Assembly (NCBI GenBank): GCA_013407085.1
Contig: JACCGJ010019744.1
Location: forward strand, 1 to 64,000
DNA length: 64,000 nucleotides
Source: Atriophallophorus winterbourni
Taxonomy: Eukaryota; Platyhelminthes; Trematoda; Plagiorchiida; Microphallidae
Direction: 5' to 3'
In this document: positions 11,190 to 22,059 of the stretch, piece after piece
Layout of the letters: the number at the start of each line of letters is the position of its first letter
How positions within the stretch are numbered: position 1 is the stretch's first letter
Program-made: the position numbers and the translations under genes
Notes under the pieces: generated by a model
Database searches by the model: none
What the model was told of the DNA's origin: nothing
The model's input: only the letters and a program-made list of their open reading frames with translations

Positions 11190-12980
11190 GCTTGTGCACA
11201 AACCACTGAACAGCGCTGCTCATAACCTTGACCGGATGACCCCAAAACGAAAACAAAGCGCACCGGGCTGCATGTGTGCGGTTTGACGAAAGTCGGTAAG
11301 TCCTAAGGCAAAGTCTGTCACGTGTTACGATTGTTTGTCGAAAGTTCATGCTAAATGCGACAAATCGCTTACCTCGGACTTAGTATCGATTATTAATGGA
11401 GATAATTGCCCTGGTGTTTGTTATGTTTGTCTGGTTTGCAAGGCCAAATCAACACCGTCAGCCTCGGCGACGAAAACCCCTGAATATGATATTGAGACGC
11501 GTCTAAATGGAATGGAATCCAGTATACAAGAACTAAATGAACTGATAATAAACGTCATAAAGACACCGTCGTTACCCGTCGTTACTGTCGAAGAGCCGGT
11601 AGATAATCCATCATACTCGAGCAGGCCAACATTGGCCCAGATAACCTCGCAGATGATGACTAAAACGGGGAGGCGTTCGTTGCGAACAGTGACTCCTCGA
11701 CTTAACGGAAACGAAAAAGGACTCAAAAAACCAGTGCTACTAAAATGACTGACTCACATTATAAAACAAAATCCGTGGTTGTAAATCTTAGCGTTATATG
11801 TACAAACGTGACCGAGTCGCAGGAAACGCTGTTTGAAGCTAAGCAAAAACATGACTTAGCTGAGTGGTATAAACTCTGCAGTCAGATGAGCTTAACCGCA
11901 GTTACTCCTTCATCAGTAGTTCGATTACACCGCCACCTGAATTCTCCTCACAATGATGATCCTCGCCTTTTAAGAATAACGCTGCAATCTGCGGAGGACG
12001 TGGAAAACGTACTCTTAAATGCTTACATTCTTAGAGGTGTTCCAGAGACTACATGTCGTATCCATGCAGACTTACCATGGTGGGAGCGAAAGTCGTCGCA
12101 GAAATCTGGTGGAGAATGCATCCGAGAAGTATTGTAATTCTAGGTGTTTCGGAAGATGCTGCTGACGTACCTTCCCAAGAAAAGTCTGAGCACGACCACA
12201 ATTATTATTATTATTATATTTGCACAATCTGATACAGATATAGTGCCGTTCAACATAAACAATGAGATGTACAAAGCGAGAAGGGGGGTACAAAGCGTTG
12301 TCATCGGCATCGTTGAACGTAGGCATGATACTACCCGTTTGCCTACACCGAAGTAGAGGAGATTTCGTTTAGGGGGTCCCACCCCGAGCCTTTACCCACA
12401 AGGCAGTGGAGCGAGAGAGGTTCGCACCTATCGGTGGCCGGTGACCGACGAAGCGGTTAATACGCCCTTTTCTGGGAATTTCCAGTTCGGAGCCCGATAA
12501 CCCCGTTGATAGGTTGGTGACTTCAGTTTTTGCCTGTGCACCATAAAATGTCCTTGGATAGGACAAGGGGCAGTGACTTTTGGAGCGGCGAGTCACATCC
12601 GCCGCGTCGTGATATCATCATTGGATTTTTGTGGCTTTTTATAGGGAGAACGCTTGCCAGGCGAAAACCCACCACACCCTCAGACACCACCGCCGAACCT
12701 TTCGCTGAGCTCGGAGAACCGAGCCCACCCAGCTGGCACCACGTGGAGGTATTTCGGCAAGCCAGCCAGGCACGACCACAAACAATGGAAATATCTAGCC
12801 GAAACAATTGGTATTAAAAATGCCAAACTTGTGGATGCTTTTAGGATACCGCGGTCTGCCAACTATAAAGGGCAAGGTCCTAGCCCTTCAAAGCTAACCT
12901 TCTTCACAACCGAAATGACGGATACTATCAAACGTGAATGGAAAGCTAATAGAAAAACCTACCACAAAACGTCGTGTTGA
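11190..12980 (+). pseudogene. CR1-like ORF1 (PHD-finger protein), broken
   Basis: Reading-frame pieces 11,335-11,748, 11,745-12,137 and 12,771-12,980 together match the ORF1 at 57,122 in order: a cysteine-rich start (CYDCLSKVHAKCD, then CYVCLVCK), a coiled linker, the block SVICTNVTESQETLF, HRHLNSPHNDDPRLLRITL, LPWWERK, and after the insertion HDHKQWKYLAETIGI and ANYKGQGPSPSKLTFFTTEM. ORF1 proteins of CR1 elements bind RNA. An in-frame stop lies just before the finger, there is a phase change near 11,745, and a 567-bp insertion sits at 12,203, so it cannot make the full protein. Confidence 0.8.
12203..12769 (-). mobile_element. Retroposon nested in CR1 ORF1, with 12-bp target duplication
   Basis: A 567-bp GC-richer insert splits ORF1 codons that are contiguous in the homologous ORF at 58.4 kb. 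It is flanked by GCACGACCACAA at 12,191-12,202 and 12,770-12,781, an exact 12-bp target site duplication. On the minus strand it ends in TATAATAATAATAATAATT, a short-repeat tail as made by LINE machinery. No recognisable protein domain, so it may be a SINE or a truncated LINE of unidentified clade. Confidence 0.75.
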
Positions 12981-13059
12981 GCTTGCCCAAGGTAATAGCC
13001 GGACGCAATTGAACGGATGGTGCTGACCCACAAACGCCTAGTGATGAGGTTCAACCTGA

Positions 13060-16021
13060 ATGTCATGCGATAGCTCCAAAAAACTTGAGTATTCCGACTC
13101 TAACCGAGTCGGCCCTCCAATAACTTTTCATGATTTGAACACCACGAACTTTATAAGATGTTTATATACAAATGCACAAAGCCTTCCGAACAAATTAGCT
13201 GAGCTAACCGAGATATGTTCGCGCTACTCACCTGACATTATCGCCATTACAGAAACATGGTATTCTTGCCAATTGATTGAATCGGAGATATCAATTCCAA
13301 ATATGAATTTGATAAGGAACGATCGAGAGAGATGCGGTGGTGGTGTTGCTCTTTATTACCATAATAGACTCCAGTGCCATCCAATAGACAAGACAGAATT
13401 CACGCTCGAGGATACAATTTGGTGCACTTTAACACTGATGTCTGGTGAAGTCTGCATTATTGGTGTTTTCTACCGGTCCCCTTCATCCACGGAATCGTAC
13501 AACGAAAGGTTAATCCAAGTGCTTCAGCGCTTGACTCGCATACAGCAAGCAACGACACTTATTATGGGTGATCTTAATCTGTCCACCCTTTATCTCAGGG
13601 ACGATCACTCTCCACAAACACCAAAATACCGATTTAGAGAGGTACTAGATTCAATCCCGTTATACAACCATGTTCACGAATGCACCCGGAGTAGAGGTTT
13701 TGACCGCCCCTCTGTCTTGGATTTGGTGTTAACATCGGAGGAACTATCTATCGAAGCGATCAAATTCCAGGCTCCACTGGGTCTTAGCGCTCATTCAGTG
13801 CTTGTGTTCGACTATGTTTGCAGTACTCAGCAATCGCTTACTCCGAATGGGGTGGTTCGACGGGTAGATAAATTGGCCCTGAGTAAATCGCTCATGCAGA
13901 TTCCGCATTTTCAGACGGACAATATAACCGCTGACTCGCAATATAACGAGCTTGTGGGTTTTCTGAAAATGAAGATAGACGAGAAATCGCAGATCGTTCA
14001 GAAAAGGTGCGTCGATGAACTTCGTTTTGTTGTCCGCAGCAGAACAAAAAAGTGGATAGCACTGAAGCGAGTAGCGTGGGTGCAGCATAAAGCCAACACT
14101 ACTTCTACTTCTTGGCAACATTTCCGTATGTTACGCAACAAAGTGACTGCGCTTATTCGAGAGGATAAGGAAGCGCACCAATTGATGCTCCTGTCGAAAA
14201 TGGAACGCAACACTAAGTTATTATACAAAATCATGAACACAAGAGCAAAAGTCAAACCAGGTATTTTTCCCATCCAGAATGGCGAAAAACTCACTGAAAC
14301 AGCATTAGAAACCGCAAATGCTCTGGCAATTTACTATTCTAAGGTGTTCGTGCCAAAGGTTTTAGTGGAACGTTCTGATTATTCAATTGAAACAGGAATC
14401 GAAACGTTGTGCGATATTTCGATAAATTCAATGATTGTTGCAAGTCATTTACCCAAACTAAAGGTAAGAAAATCCCCAGGAGCGGATGGCATCACACCGG
14501 ATGTGCTCATGTTCTGTCACCGTCAGCTTTGTGAACCGCTCTCCAGCCTGTTTAACTATTCGTGGCTTAAGGGAGTTGTACCGAAAGATTGGAAGTCCGG
14601 CGTGATAACACCTATCTTCAAAGGCGGTTGCCGATCTGACGCTGCAAATCATCGTCCCGTCACACTTTTACCTGTTATTGCTAAGCTCATGGAACGTATA
14701 GTCTCGGAAAGAATAGTTGCACACTTCGAATCGCATAATTTGTTTTCGCCAGCGCAGCATGGATTTCGATCACACCGATCTTGTCTCACAAATCTTCTCC
14801 TCAAGTTAGACGACTGGACAAAGGAGATGGATAAAAGTTCTTGCATCCACGTCTGTTACCTAGACATTTCGAAAGCTTTTGACAGAGTCAATCATCATTT
14901 GCTTCTTCAAAACCTGATGCGTTTAGGAATATGTGATCCACTCCTCTCATGGTTGTGCGACTATCTGTCAGTTTGCGACGCCCGAGTTAAAGTTAACGGA
15001 GCACTATCCCAAACGTTCAAAACCACCAGTGGAGTCCCACATGGGTCTGTGCTAGGCCCGCTCCTCTTTCTGTTGTACATAAATGATTTACCCCCCTCAT
15101 ATCGTCCAAAATGGTAATGTTCGCGGATGACATGAAAATATGGACGCCAATAAGTTTTGCAGAGGATTGTGAGAAACTGCAAACTGATTTGGACAGCGTG
15201 TCGAATTGGGCGGCCATGAATGACATGTCATTCAACATACAGAAATGTAAGATGCCTCATCTTGGCAAGAATGTTCCTTGGTTATATCGATTGGGAACTG
15301 AAAACCTAGCATGGAGCTCGTTAGAAAAGATCTTGGAGTGTGGATTAGCGGGAACCTGAAGAGCACAGCGCACTGCCAGAACACATATCAACGGACAAAC
15401 AGATTGTTGAGTATCTTTCGAAGAATATTTGGAAGATTCTCTCTGGTAACGTTACCAAGGAAAATGAATGTCTACCTTCGCCCTACGATGGAGTATGCGG
15501 TAGAGAGCTGGGCTCCTTGGCTGCGAAAGGATATTGCTCTCTTCGATAAAATCTATCATAGAGCAACAATGTTATTGATGGGTCTTCGCAATATTCCGTA
15601 CACCGAAAGATTGCGACGTCTGGGTCTATGCGACTTTACCCAAAGGAGTATACGACGCGATATTATTCTGACATATAGAATTGTGTCTACCGAAGGACAT
15701 CCACTAAAACACTTGCTTGATGTGTGTGAAGGGAAAGTGACACGCGGACATACCTTATCCCTTTACGTCCCAAGTTCCCGTATTGACTGTTGGCGCCATT
15801 TTTTCGCCATACGTGCTATATTTCTTTGGAATTCCCTACCCCAACATGTGGTGGACTCTTCTTGCCTAGCGGCGTTTAAAAAGAATTTGGACTTACACAT
15901 GCAAAAGAATAACATTCATGAGCCTTACATTTGTTATTCTCTATTGCTTTTTTACTATTGTATTTTTTCATGTTTTATTAAAACCGTCATCCTGTGGTGT
16001 TGTAAAGTATTAACTTTTTAA
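13060..16021 (+). pseudogene. CR1-like ORF2: endonuclease and reverse transcriptase
   Basis: The first 685-residue frame (13,060-15,117) holds the APE-type endonuclease: YTNAQS with N38, TETW with E65, GDLN with D171. The expected final SDH reads SAH (residues 243-245), so a catalytic aspartate is lost. Reverse transcriptase follows: KSPGADGITPDVL, NHRPVTLLP, AQHGFRSHRSC, YLDISKAFDRVNH, TSGVPHGSVLGPLLF. A frameshift near 15,115 moves into VMFADDMKIW, the catalytic ADD, and a second near 15,310 into KDLGVWISGN and IFLWNSLPQHVVDSS, the CR1 C-terminal region. It would perform target-primed reverse transcription. Two frameshifts and the D-to-A change make it inactive. Confidence 0.85.
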
Positions 16022-16042
16022 CCATAAATCTTTGAATTGAAT

Positions 16043-16994
16043 TGAAATTTCAATTTAATTAATCCATAAGTATCACTCATGGTCAAAAGGTCTCGCATTA
16101 ACAAGATCAGTTGCTAAACGTTTCAAGTGTACAATCGGAATACTGGGTATTCAGTATGTCCTCACCGGTTTCAACTTAGCGGATGATAATTGTTTGGCAA
16201 AAGCAAGCAATTTTAAGGTCGCGGCATAGAGACCGGTGCTATGACACAGTAACCAGGTAACCCACCAATCAGCAATGATGTCAAATTTAGAGAGCAATGG
16301 TTTCGTAAAAAAGACTATAAAAGACAAATAGCGGCCTTTGAAATTACCAACAGAATAAATTTAAGTTGGTTACATTATTACTTTGAAGAGCAAGTGACAA
16401 GAATGCTCGCAATAACCTCGGAATAATCACGTGAGTTTTGAGTTTACTCAATACGAGAAATTCGTCATTCTTAAATCCATGGAAACTTAAAAAGTATAAG
16501 TGCGTATAAGTGGTATCACTATTGTGAACTCTCAATTTTTGTTACATAATACAAAAGAGAATTCCAATTCAATGTCCTGGAGCATAAACACCGTTCTAAA
16601 AATAACCACAAAATATTTGTAGATGAAATATTATTCAGTTTCATTTCTCAAGGTCACCATTATTGTTGTCAGTTTTTGTGGATTTTATTTGGTATTCACA
16701 TCAACAATTTATACCTAACTTGTGTCTTGATGTATTCGGAAACCGGAAACTGTAGCTGTTAATTCAATGTCCTAGTAAGCGATTAAAACCTATGACAGAT
16801 TCTGAACCGGCTGTAATTATCATTAGAATAATTCGATGTCCTAGGAACTTGGAAAGATTAGTGTCATCATATGAACCCGTCCGACCGATGTACAGTTTGA
16901 TCGATGTACTGATTAGTGATACATAAAAGTCTCGTACATTATGGTGGATATCTTAGTCAGATTGAAGTGAAGCAGTGTAAGAAATGTATCTAAC

Positions 16995-16995
<1 letters not shown>
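16043..16995. other. No gene seen
   Basis: AT-rich sequence; no coding frame, splice signal or repeat family recognised. Confidence 0.5.
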
Positions 16996-17040
<45 letters not shown>

Positions 17041-17596
17041 CGAAGCTAGCTAGATAGATAGATAGCTAGATAGATAGATAGGATAGCTAGATAGATAGAT
17101 AGATAGCTTAGCTCGATAGCTAGAAGATATAGATAGATAGATTAGATAGATAGATAGTAGATAGATAGAAGCTAGATAGATCGATAGATAGATAGATAGA
17201 TCAGCTATATCGATAGAGAAGATAGAACACTCGATAGATAGATTAGATAGATCGCTAGATAAGTAGCTAGATAGATAGATCGGATAGGATAGATAGATAG
17301 ATAGCTAGATAGATAGATAGATAGATAGATAAGATAGATAGAAGATCGATCGATAGATAGAGGATAGATAGAGAGATAGATAGATAGATAGCTAGATAGA
17401 TAGTAGATCGAAGATAGCTAGATAGATAGATAGATGAATAGATAGATAGATAGCTAGATAGATAGAAAAATAGATCGATAGATAGGATTAGCTAGATAGC
17501 TAGATAGAAGAATAGCTAGATAGATGTAGATAGATAGATATGATAGATAGATATGCTAGCTAGAAGATAGGATAGATAGCTAATAGATAGAAGGTT
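16996..17596. repeat. Degenerate GATA tetranucleotide array
   Basis: About 600 bp of (GATA)n, starting with a pure run of about 11 units and then interrupted by GCTA, GAAG and GATC variants. The interruptions are scattered rather than at a higher-order period, though long-read base errors could contribute to the irregularity. Confidence 0.95.
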
Positions 17597-18109
17597 TTCG
17601 CGTTGTTTTTTTTTTGCATTGTAGACACAGAATATGCGGTGAGAAACGCAGTCGATTTGATCGTCAATCTGTTTTTTAAGTTTTTTCCTGAATGTATTCA
17701 ATAATCAAAATCTGTTGCCATGAATACAATGCCAAAACAAATATAGGACGGTAATTGATTGTACCAGCCAGAATTAAGGATTTCAAGTGCGGTATATTAT
17801 AAAACAACGCTGGTGTGTGAATCTGGTTCATACAGTCAAGTGGCTCGGTAGGCTTTGTTTATAACAAAAACAAAGGTATCAATAATAAAAGTGAGTTATA
17901 TTTCACGTGAGCTATACTGTGTATCTCCCGGTAAGTCTTTCGTGGTGGACAATTGAAGAAGCAGTGTTCCACCGGCTTTATCGTAAGGCTTCCATTTTTT
18001 CGATGAAACTGTGTTCAGATCTAAGAAAAATATAACTTCTATTACCAGAAAATAGATAATTCGCATCCGTCAAAACAGCCAAATTTTGTTCGTTTCTAGA
18101 TTCACAGCA
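17597..18109. other. Upstream of the RING-CH gene; no exon resolved
   Basis: Contains TTCGTTTCTAG at about 18,089-18,099, a possible splice acceptor ten bases before the start codon of the RING-CH gene, so an untranslated first exon or a trans-splice acceptor is possible. Confidence 0.4.
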
Positions 18110-18371
18110 ATGGTGAAAATGGATACCCCAACAACACTGCCGGAATGTCGAATTTGTTATGGAGAAGTCAGTTCTGGCACATGTACTGTTGGCTGTATGT
18201 GCAGAGGTACAACAACGCGATTCTGCATTTTTTTAATCTTTCTAAGGTAGCATCGGTTTTAGCCACGCTGGGTGCTTGGCGCGGTGGTTAAAAGAGTCCA
18301 AATCGGGTGCTTGTGAAATTTGTGGCATGCATTACAAGTTTTCTGACGGAACGACATACAATGCAACGCAA
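18110..18371 (+). CDS. MARCH-type RING-CH E3 ubiquitin ligase, N-terminal two exons
   Basis: Exon 1 is 18,110-18,206 and exon 2 is 18,247-18,371, separated by a 40-bp GT...AG intron. They join in frame to 74 codons. Residues CRIC, then CMC, H and C in GFSHAGC, and CEIC form Cx2C-x(n)-CxC-x7-H-x2-C-x(n)-Cx2C, the C4HC3 RING-CH (RINGv) finger of membrane-associated MARCH ligases, which ubiquitinate membrane proteins. W-L-K between the finger halves is typical. The intron splits the CRGS codon, so no long ORF is visible. Exon 2 ends at a strong donor (CAA|GTGAGT), so the membrane segments must lie on later exons, possibly 21,543. The domain is clear; the full gene is incomplete. Confidence 0.85.
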
Positions 18372-18809
18372 GTGAGTTTTAATTACGGATTTGGATACAT
18401 ATTGGCAACTATATACATTAAAAATACGTGCTAAGTCTACAAATGGTTCGCTTTTGACAGACACTAAAGAGAAAATATTACTGCAACTCATGTGAAAATT
18501 TATAATATGCAGATTATAGTAAATTAGATATATTTACATCGAATAATGTCCAGACAGTTAAGTCATCTGCAAATCAAATTTTCCTGTCAGTCGGAAGTAA
18601 AATTCACATAACAGCTCATCTGATAAGTCCAACCATGATATTGTTATCATCGTCTTCGCTGGTATAGGACAAGATATCCGGTTTACACGTCTTTGGGCGC
18701 TTGTCAAACTCCAAGAATTACGTCATTCCAGCAATTACAATCTGATTAATCCATCTTTGCCGTCACACAGATGGCTATGTAATATTTTAGCGGTCGGAAA
18801 TAATTGCGT

Positions 18810-19230
18810 AAGTCATTTCGGGTCAACGAGTGTCTGCTGACGAACCTCTGACCCCTTATCTCAACGCTAATCGAGTTCATACACGAATCACACAACACAA
18901 TAGAAGCTAATTGGTCGAAGACGTTTCTTACGCACAAGAATACTCGCAAAACACCCGCTTATCTTTTATTAGTAACTTGAGAAACCACAACCACGATCCT
19001 GAAACACGTCTCTCTTGGTTGCCACTTCGATCTGATTTGTCAATTGATTTCAAGCCCTCTCCACGCAGGGCTCGTTGTCCATCTTCTCATCCTTCCGGAG
19101 GCGTTTTCGCTCGAACCGTTCGAATTTCGATCAATCCTCAATTGTCGTCGTCGGATTTTCGACGCTACCTACTCTTGTGTAATGCCGGATGGTGCTATTC
19201 TGCCTATCATACATAAGCAATTGGCACCTC
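18810..19230. repeat. Diverged dispersed repeat, copy 2
   Basis: Partner of 9480-9985, sharing CAACGCTAATCG, AGGGCTCGTT, CGCTCGAACCGTT and CTACTCTTGTGT in the same order. It lies in the presumed intron after the RING-CH exons. Confidence 0.45.
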
Positions 19231-19559
19231 CACACTATTACTGGATGCCGTATGTGAGACCACCATATGAAAACACTGTTACGGTTTAGAGAGCCGAAAT
19301 TATTTAGTCGTAAACGATATAAAACATCACATCCTTTAGCTATACTGGAGCCAATTAGACAAAGCAATACGAAATATAAATTTCGCAACTGTCGAAGTTA
19401 CGATATTTCAATGGAGGAAAAATGAATTTCAAACTCAGAACTCGGGAATTTTTATGGTAGAAAAAGTAATGAGCTTAAAAACGGACAGGGTGACAAGGTG
19501 TATGGAGTAAAAAATATGTAATTTTCTAAGAAATAATAGGGACAGTCACATACACACAT

Positions 19560-20220
19560 GGTTCGTTATGTATTCATTAAGATTTGAATCGAAATCCTCA
19601 ACTGATTCCGAGCGTATGTTTTCTTCGGGCAAGATGTTCCACATGAAACAAATTCTCATAGAGAAATAATTCTGACGAATATTCAATCACAAATTTGGAA
19701 TTCCTAAATCCTTTAATTGTTTGCGTGTTAGAGTAAGGTCCTTGGGCTTTTGTAAACATTGATGGTATAATTTTCGATGTGCAAAATTTCGAATCTCAAC
19801 AAAACGTTCATCGGATAACACAATGCAGTTTAAGTTTTGATATTTGCTCTTGAATAAGCGATTTTGTTTGTTACGGGAGACCAGCTAAGTCGCACGGTGA
19901 TAAGTCCAAGCCATGGGGCGCAGGCTTCGATTGAAAATTCCAAAACAGGACGTACATACGTATTAAATAACCGGGGTAAGATTTCGGGCGTAAAAACCTG
20001 ATTATACTTTTTAGCAGACCCAAGATACGGCAAGATTTATTATACATTGTTCAGCAATAATGTCCGTGATTAAGATTACGTGACACCAAGAAACCAAGAT
20101 CTTTTTCTGCCGTAGTCCAAACGAGATCTTGCGTACCAAGCTGGTGCAAAGATTTGCCAATCCGCACCATATTACATTTCGCATAAGTAAAGGGTAACTA
20201 ATTTTTCTGGGACTAATCAA
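19560..20220 (-). pseudogene. CR1-like LINE 3' fragment
   Basis: Minus-strand frames read KCNMVRIGKSLHQLGTQDLV, EKDLGFLVS, then NTYVRPVLEFSIEACAPWL, and near the end FMWNILPEENI. These match the CR1 reverse transcriptase C-terminal signatures seen at 15.3-15.9 kb (KDLGVWI, MNVYLRPTMEYAVESWAPWL, FLWNSLPQHVV). Several phase changes. The endonuclease and catalytic reverse transcriptase are absent, so this is a 5'-truncated copy. Confidence 0.7.
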
Positions 20221-20449
20221 CGTATCTGCAAAAACAATCTCAATATATAAACAAGAAATTTAAGTACTATAAATTTCATCATGTCATTCGCGTGAAATAT
20301 CCGAATTTCTTTTCAATCAACATAGTGGAAGACTTCGAAAATGACCGAAGTTTAAGTGGAGAGCTCCACTGAAGCATGCTTAGGAGCATCTTTAGAGACC
20401 AATCTTTGCGGCGTTGATTAGTAATAAAATTTATAAAATAATTTTCTTC

Positions 20450-20830
20450 CTAACATTTCATAATGATATTAGTGACCACTCATCCTTGCCAAGCCCATCG
20501 AAGTATTCACAAAGTTGACAACGATGGTCCATAATGGAAGCACTGGATTCGAGTTTCGCTCTTATTTGAGCTCATCAGCAGTGCATATGCTTCGCTTAGG
20601 TCATCATTTGAACCCCGACCACCATTGTAGTCCCACGCCTTGAGGACCTGGGCGACCATCCACCGTTTAACCGATCGCAATTAAGCGTTTATGAACTGTT
20701 CTCCAGACTGGCACATTTGAGTAGCTTTGTTTGCCCGACCAGTTCAGATGGAGCCAGCAACATCTGTTGTGGTTGCCCAACCGAACAGATCTCCATGTCA
20801 GGTCTTCATGATGATTGTTGTTAAAAGGAA
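20450..20830 (-). mobile_element. SINE-like repeat carrying a hammerhead (Sm-alpha-like)
   Basis: On the minus strand the sequence has a GGGTTCAAATGATG block (resembling an RNA polymerase III B box) upstream of a complete hammerhead, an arrangement reminiscent of the schistosome Sm-alpha SINE. There is no coding frame. The limits are estimates; no target duplication was identified. The link to Sm-alpha is structural, not a sequence match made with a database. Confidence 0.5.
20540..20584 (-). ncRNA. Hammerhead ribozyme, class iii (intact core)
   Basis: Minus strand: GCACUG (20,584-20,579), CUGAUGA (20,578-20,572), stem II GCUC/GAGC with loop AAAUAA, GAA, then A-CUCGAA-U as a short, partly palindromic stem III (UCGA), C17 at 20,546, and CAGUGC (20,545-20,540). 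Stem I is a perfect 6-bp helix. All core positions are present. The stems are unrelated in sequence to the other two classes in the window. Confidence 0.8.
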
Positions 20831-21542
20831 AGCAAATCCGCGCTATTTGGAAGTTATGAATTCACTGCAAAATTATATATGTGGATTTCCACCTATCGTT
20901 GGTTAGAAAAGTGCTTTTCATTGCTCCGAGTGTAGGACATCGCTCTCAGTATCATAACAGTTAGCAAACCGCAGTCCGTGTGTATCTAAACAAATTTAAA
21001 TATATTTCGAACAATTAAACATATTTTATCGCTTATTCAATTACTTCGTGACAGACTCTGTAGTGGTCCGTGGTCTTTTAACAAACAATATGCCGAAATT
21101 TAGTTAGTGTAATCCATATTAGGGTTCATTATTTTCGACATCCAATCCGCTTGAAAAAATGATTCGCCAACAGTTTGCAATTTAATTACAGAGACCAATA
21201 TAGGTTACTCCGTTGTAGTAAGAATGGTCGCCAGTAGAGGAGAGTGATGATAATATCGCAGATTTTTGACTGCAAATGTTGTGTTTAATGGACAACAAGT
21301 TTATGATTTATCAGACACACGAGTCCCATCATAAAGAAATTTGATAATGAGTTAAAAATGGTTAAAAACGTGCAGTATTGGATCCATATCAACCGAAATC
21401 CTGGCGTGCACTGCATATAAAGTAGGCGAGTTAGCGTCAACATGGATAACTACAGATATTTCGACTGGTTTTCGAAATCATTTTAGCTTTATGACTCTTT
21501 TACATATCTATTTATATTTTACACATTTTCATCGATTTACAG
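20831..21542. other. No gene seen
   Basis: Nothing recognised apart from the splice acceptor tract (TTTTCATCGATTTACAG) at its end. Confidence 0.5.
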
Positions 21543-21653
21543 GAGCAGAAGTCGATACAGTGCATAGCTTTGCACCAGTGGTTTATCTTGTTCCTGTCTA
21601 TACTACAAATTTTCGTGGGACTTTTGAACATACGCAATGAGAATAAACCTTGA
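21543..21653 (+). CDS. Candidate last exon of the RING-CH gene (one hydrophobic segment)
   Basis: After a good acceptor (pyrimidine-rich, ACAG|GAG), phase 0, 36 codons run to TGA: EQKSIQCIALHQW, then the hydrophobic stretch FILFLSILQIFVGLL, then NIRNENKP. Phase 0 matches the end of exon 2 at 18,371, and a membrane segment is what a MARCH protein needs after the finger. The joined product would be about 110 residues with a single membrane span; most MARCH proteins have two, so an exon may be missing or the join may be wrong. Inference from splice phase and hydropathy only. Confidence 0.4.
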   Translation, partial: EQKSIQCIALHQWFILFLSILQIFVGLLNIRNENKP

Positions 21654-22059
21654 ACGATGCATGCACCATGCTCCGGGTGAAGAGACTGCTGTGAAGATTG
21701 TCATATTGTGTGTATTATATTTCTAATTTGCTAACGAGTTGTTTATCGAAACTTGGAATAATTGGGTAACTTTCTGGGATACTGCTCTGCTCGCTTAATT
21801 ATCATGAACTCTAAGCTTGGACATCAATATTTATACAGTTGCCAGTATATCACAATTTTTATTGCTGATCCTATAACTCGTAGCAGAATAATAGTTTGAT
21901 AAGGCGTTGCTGACTCAAAAAAATTTATAAACTGTGTAAATCATATTGATAACTTTAAAAATAGCCTAACACCTCCAGGTCGATTGAAGAACCCTACCCA
22001 AACTAAAAAGTGAAGAAATCAACGGATGATTTGTCTTACCGGCTATCGGGATGGAATTG
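21654..22059. other. No gene seen
   Basis: AT-rich spacer. Confidence 0.5.

Larger units (their letters stand above)
10785..16042 (+). mobile_element. CR1-like non-LTR retrotransposon, near full length but broken
   Basis: Contains ORF1 with a PHD-like finger, an APE-type endonuclease, a reverse transcriptase with CR1-clade motifs, and a 3' end of AACCATAAATCTTTGAATTG with short repeats. The 3' tail AAAGTATTAACTTTTT...CCATAAATCTT is shared with the element ending at 58,930. The 5' limit is estimated from GTGCGGTCG, also seen near 56,795. Another retroposon interrupts ORF1, and there are at least two frameshifts in ORF2. Confidence 0.8.

Noticed and set aside
12523..12817. Overlapping frames on both strands around 12.4-12.8 kb as genes
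   Set aside because: They lie inside the GC-rich nested retroposon and across its border; no domain in any frame.
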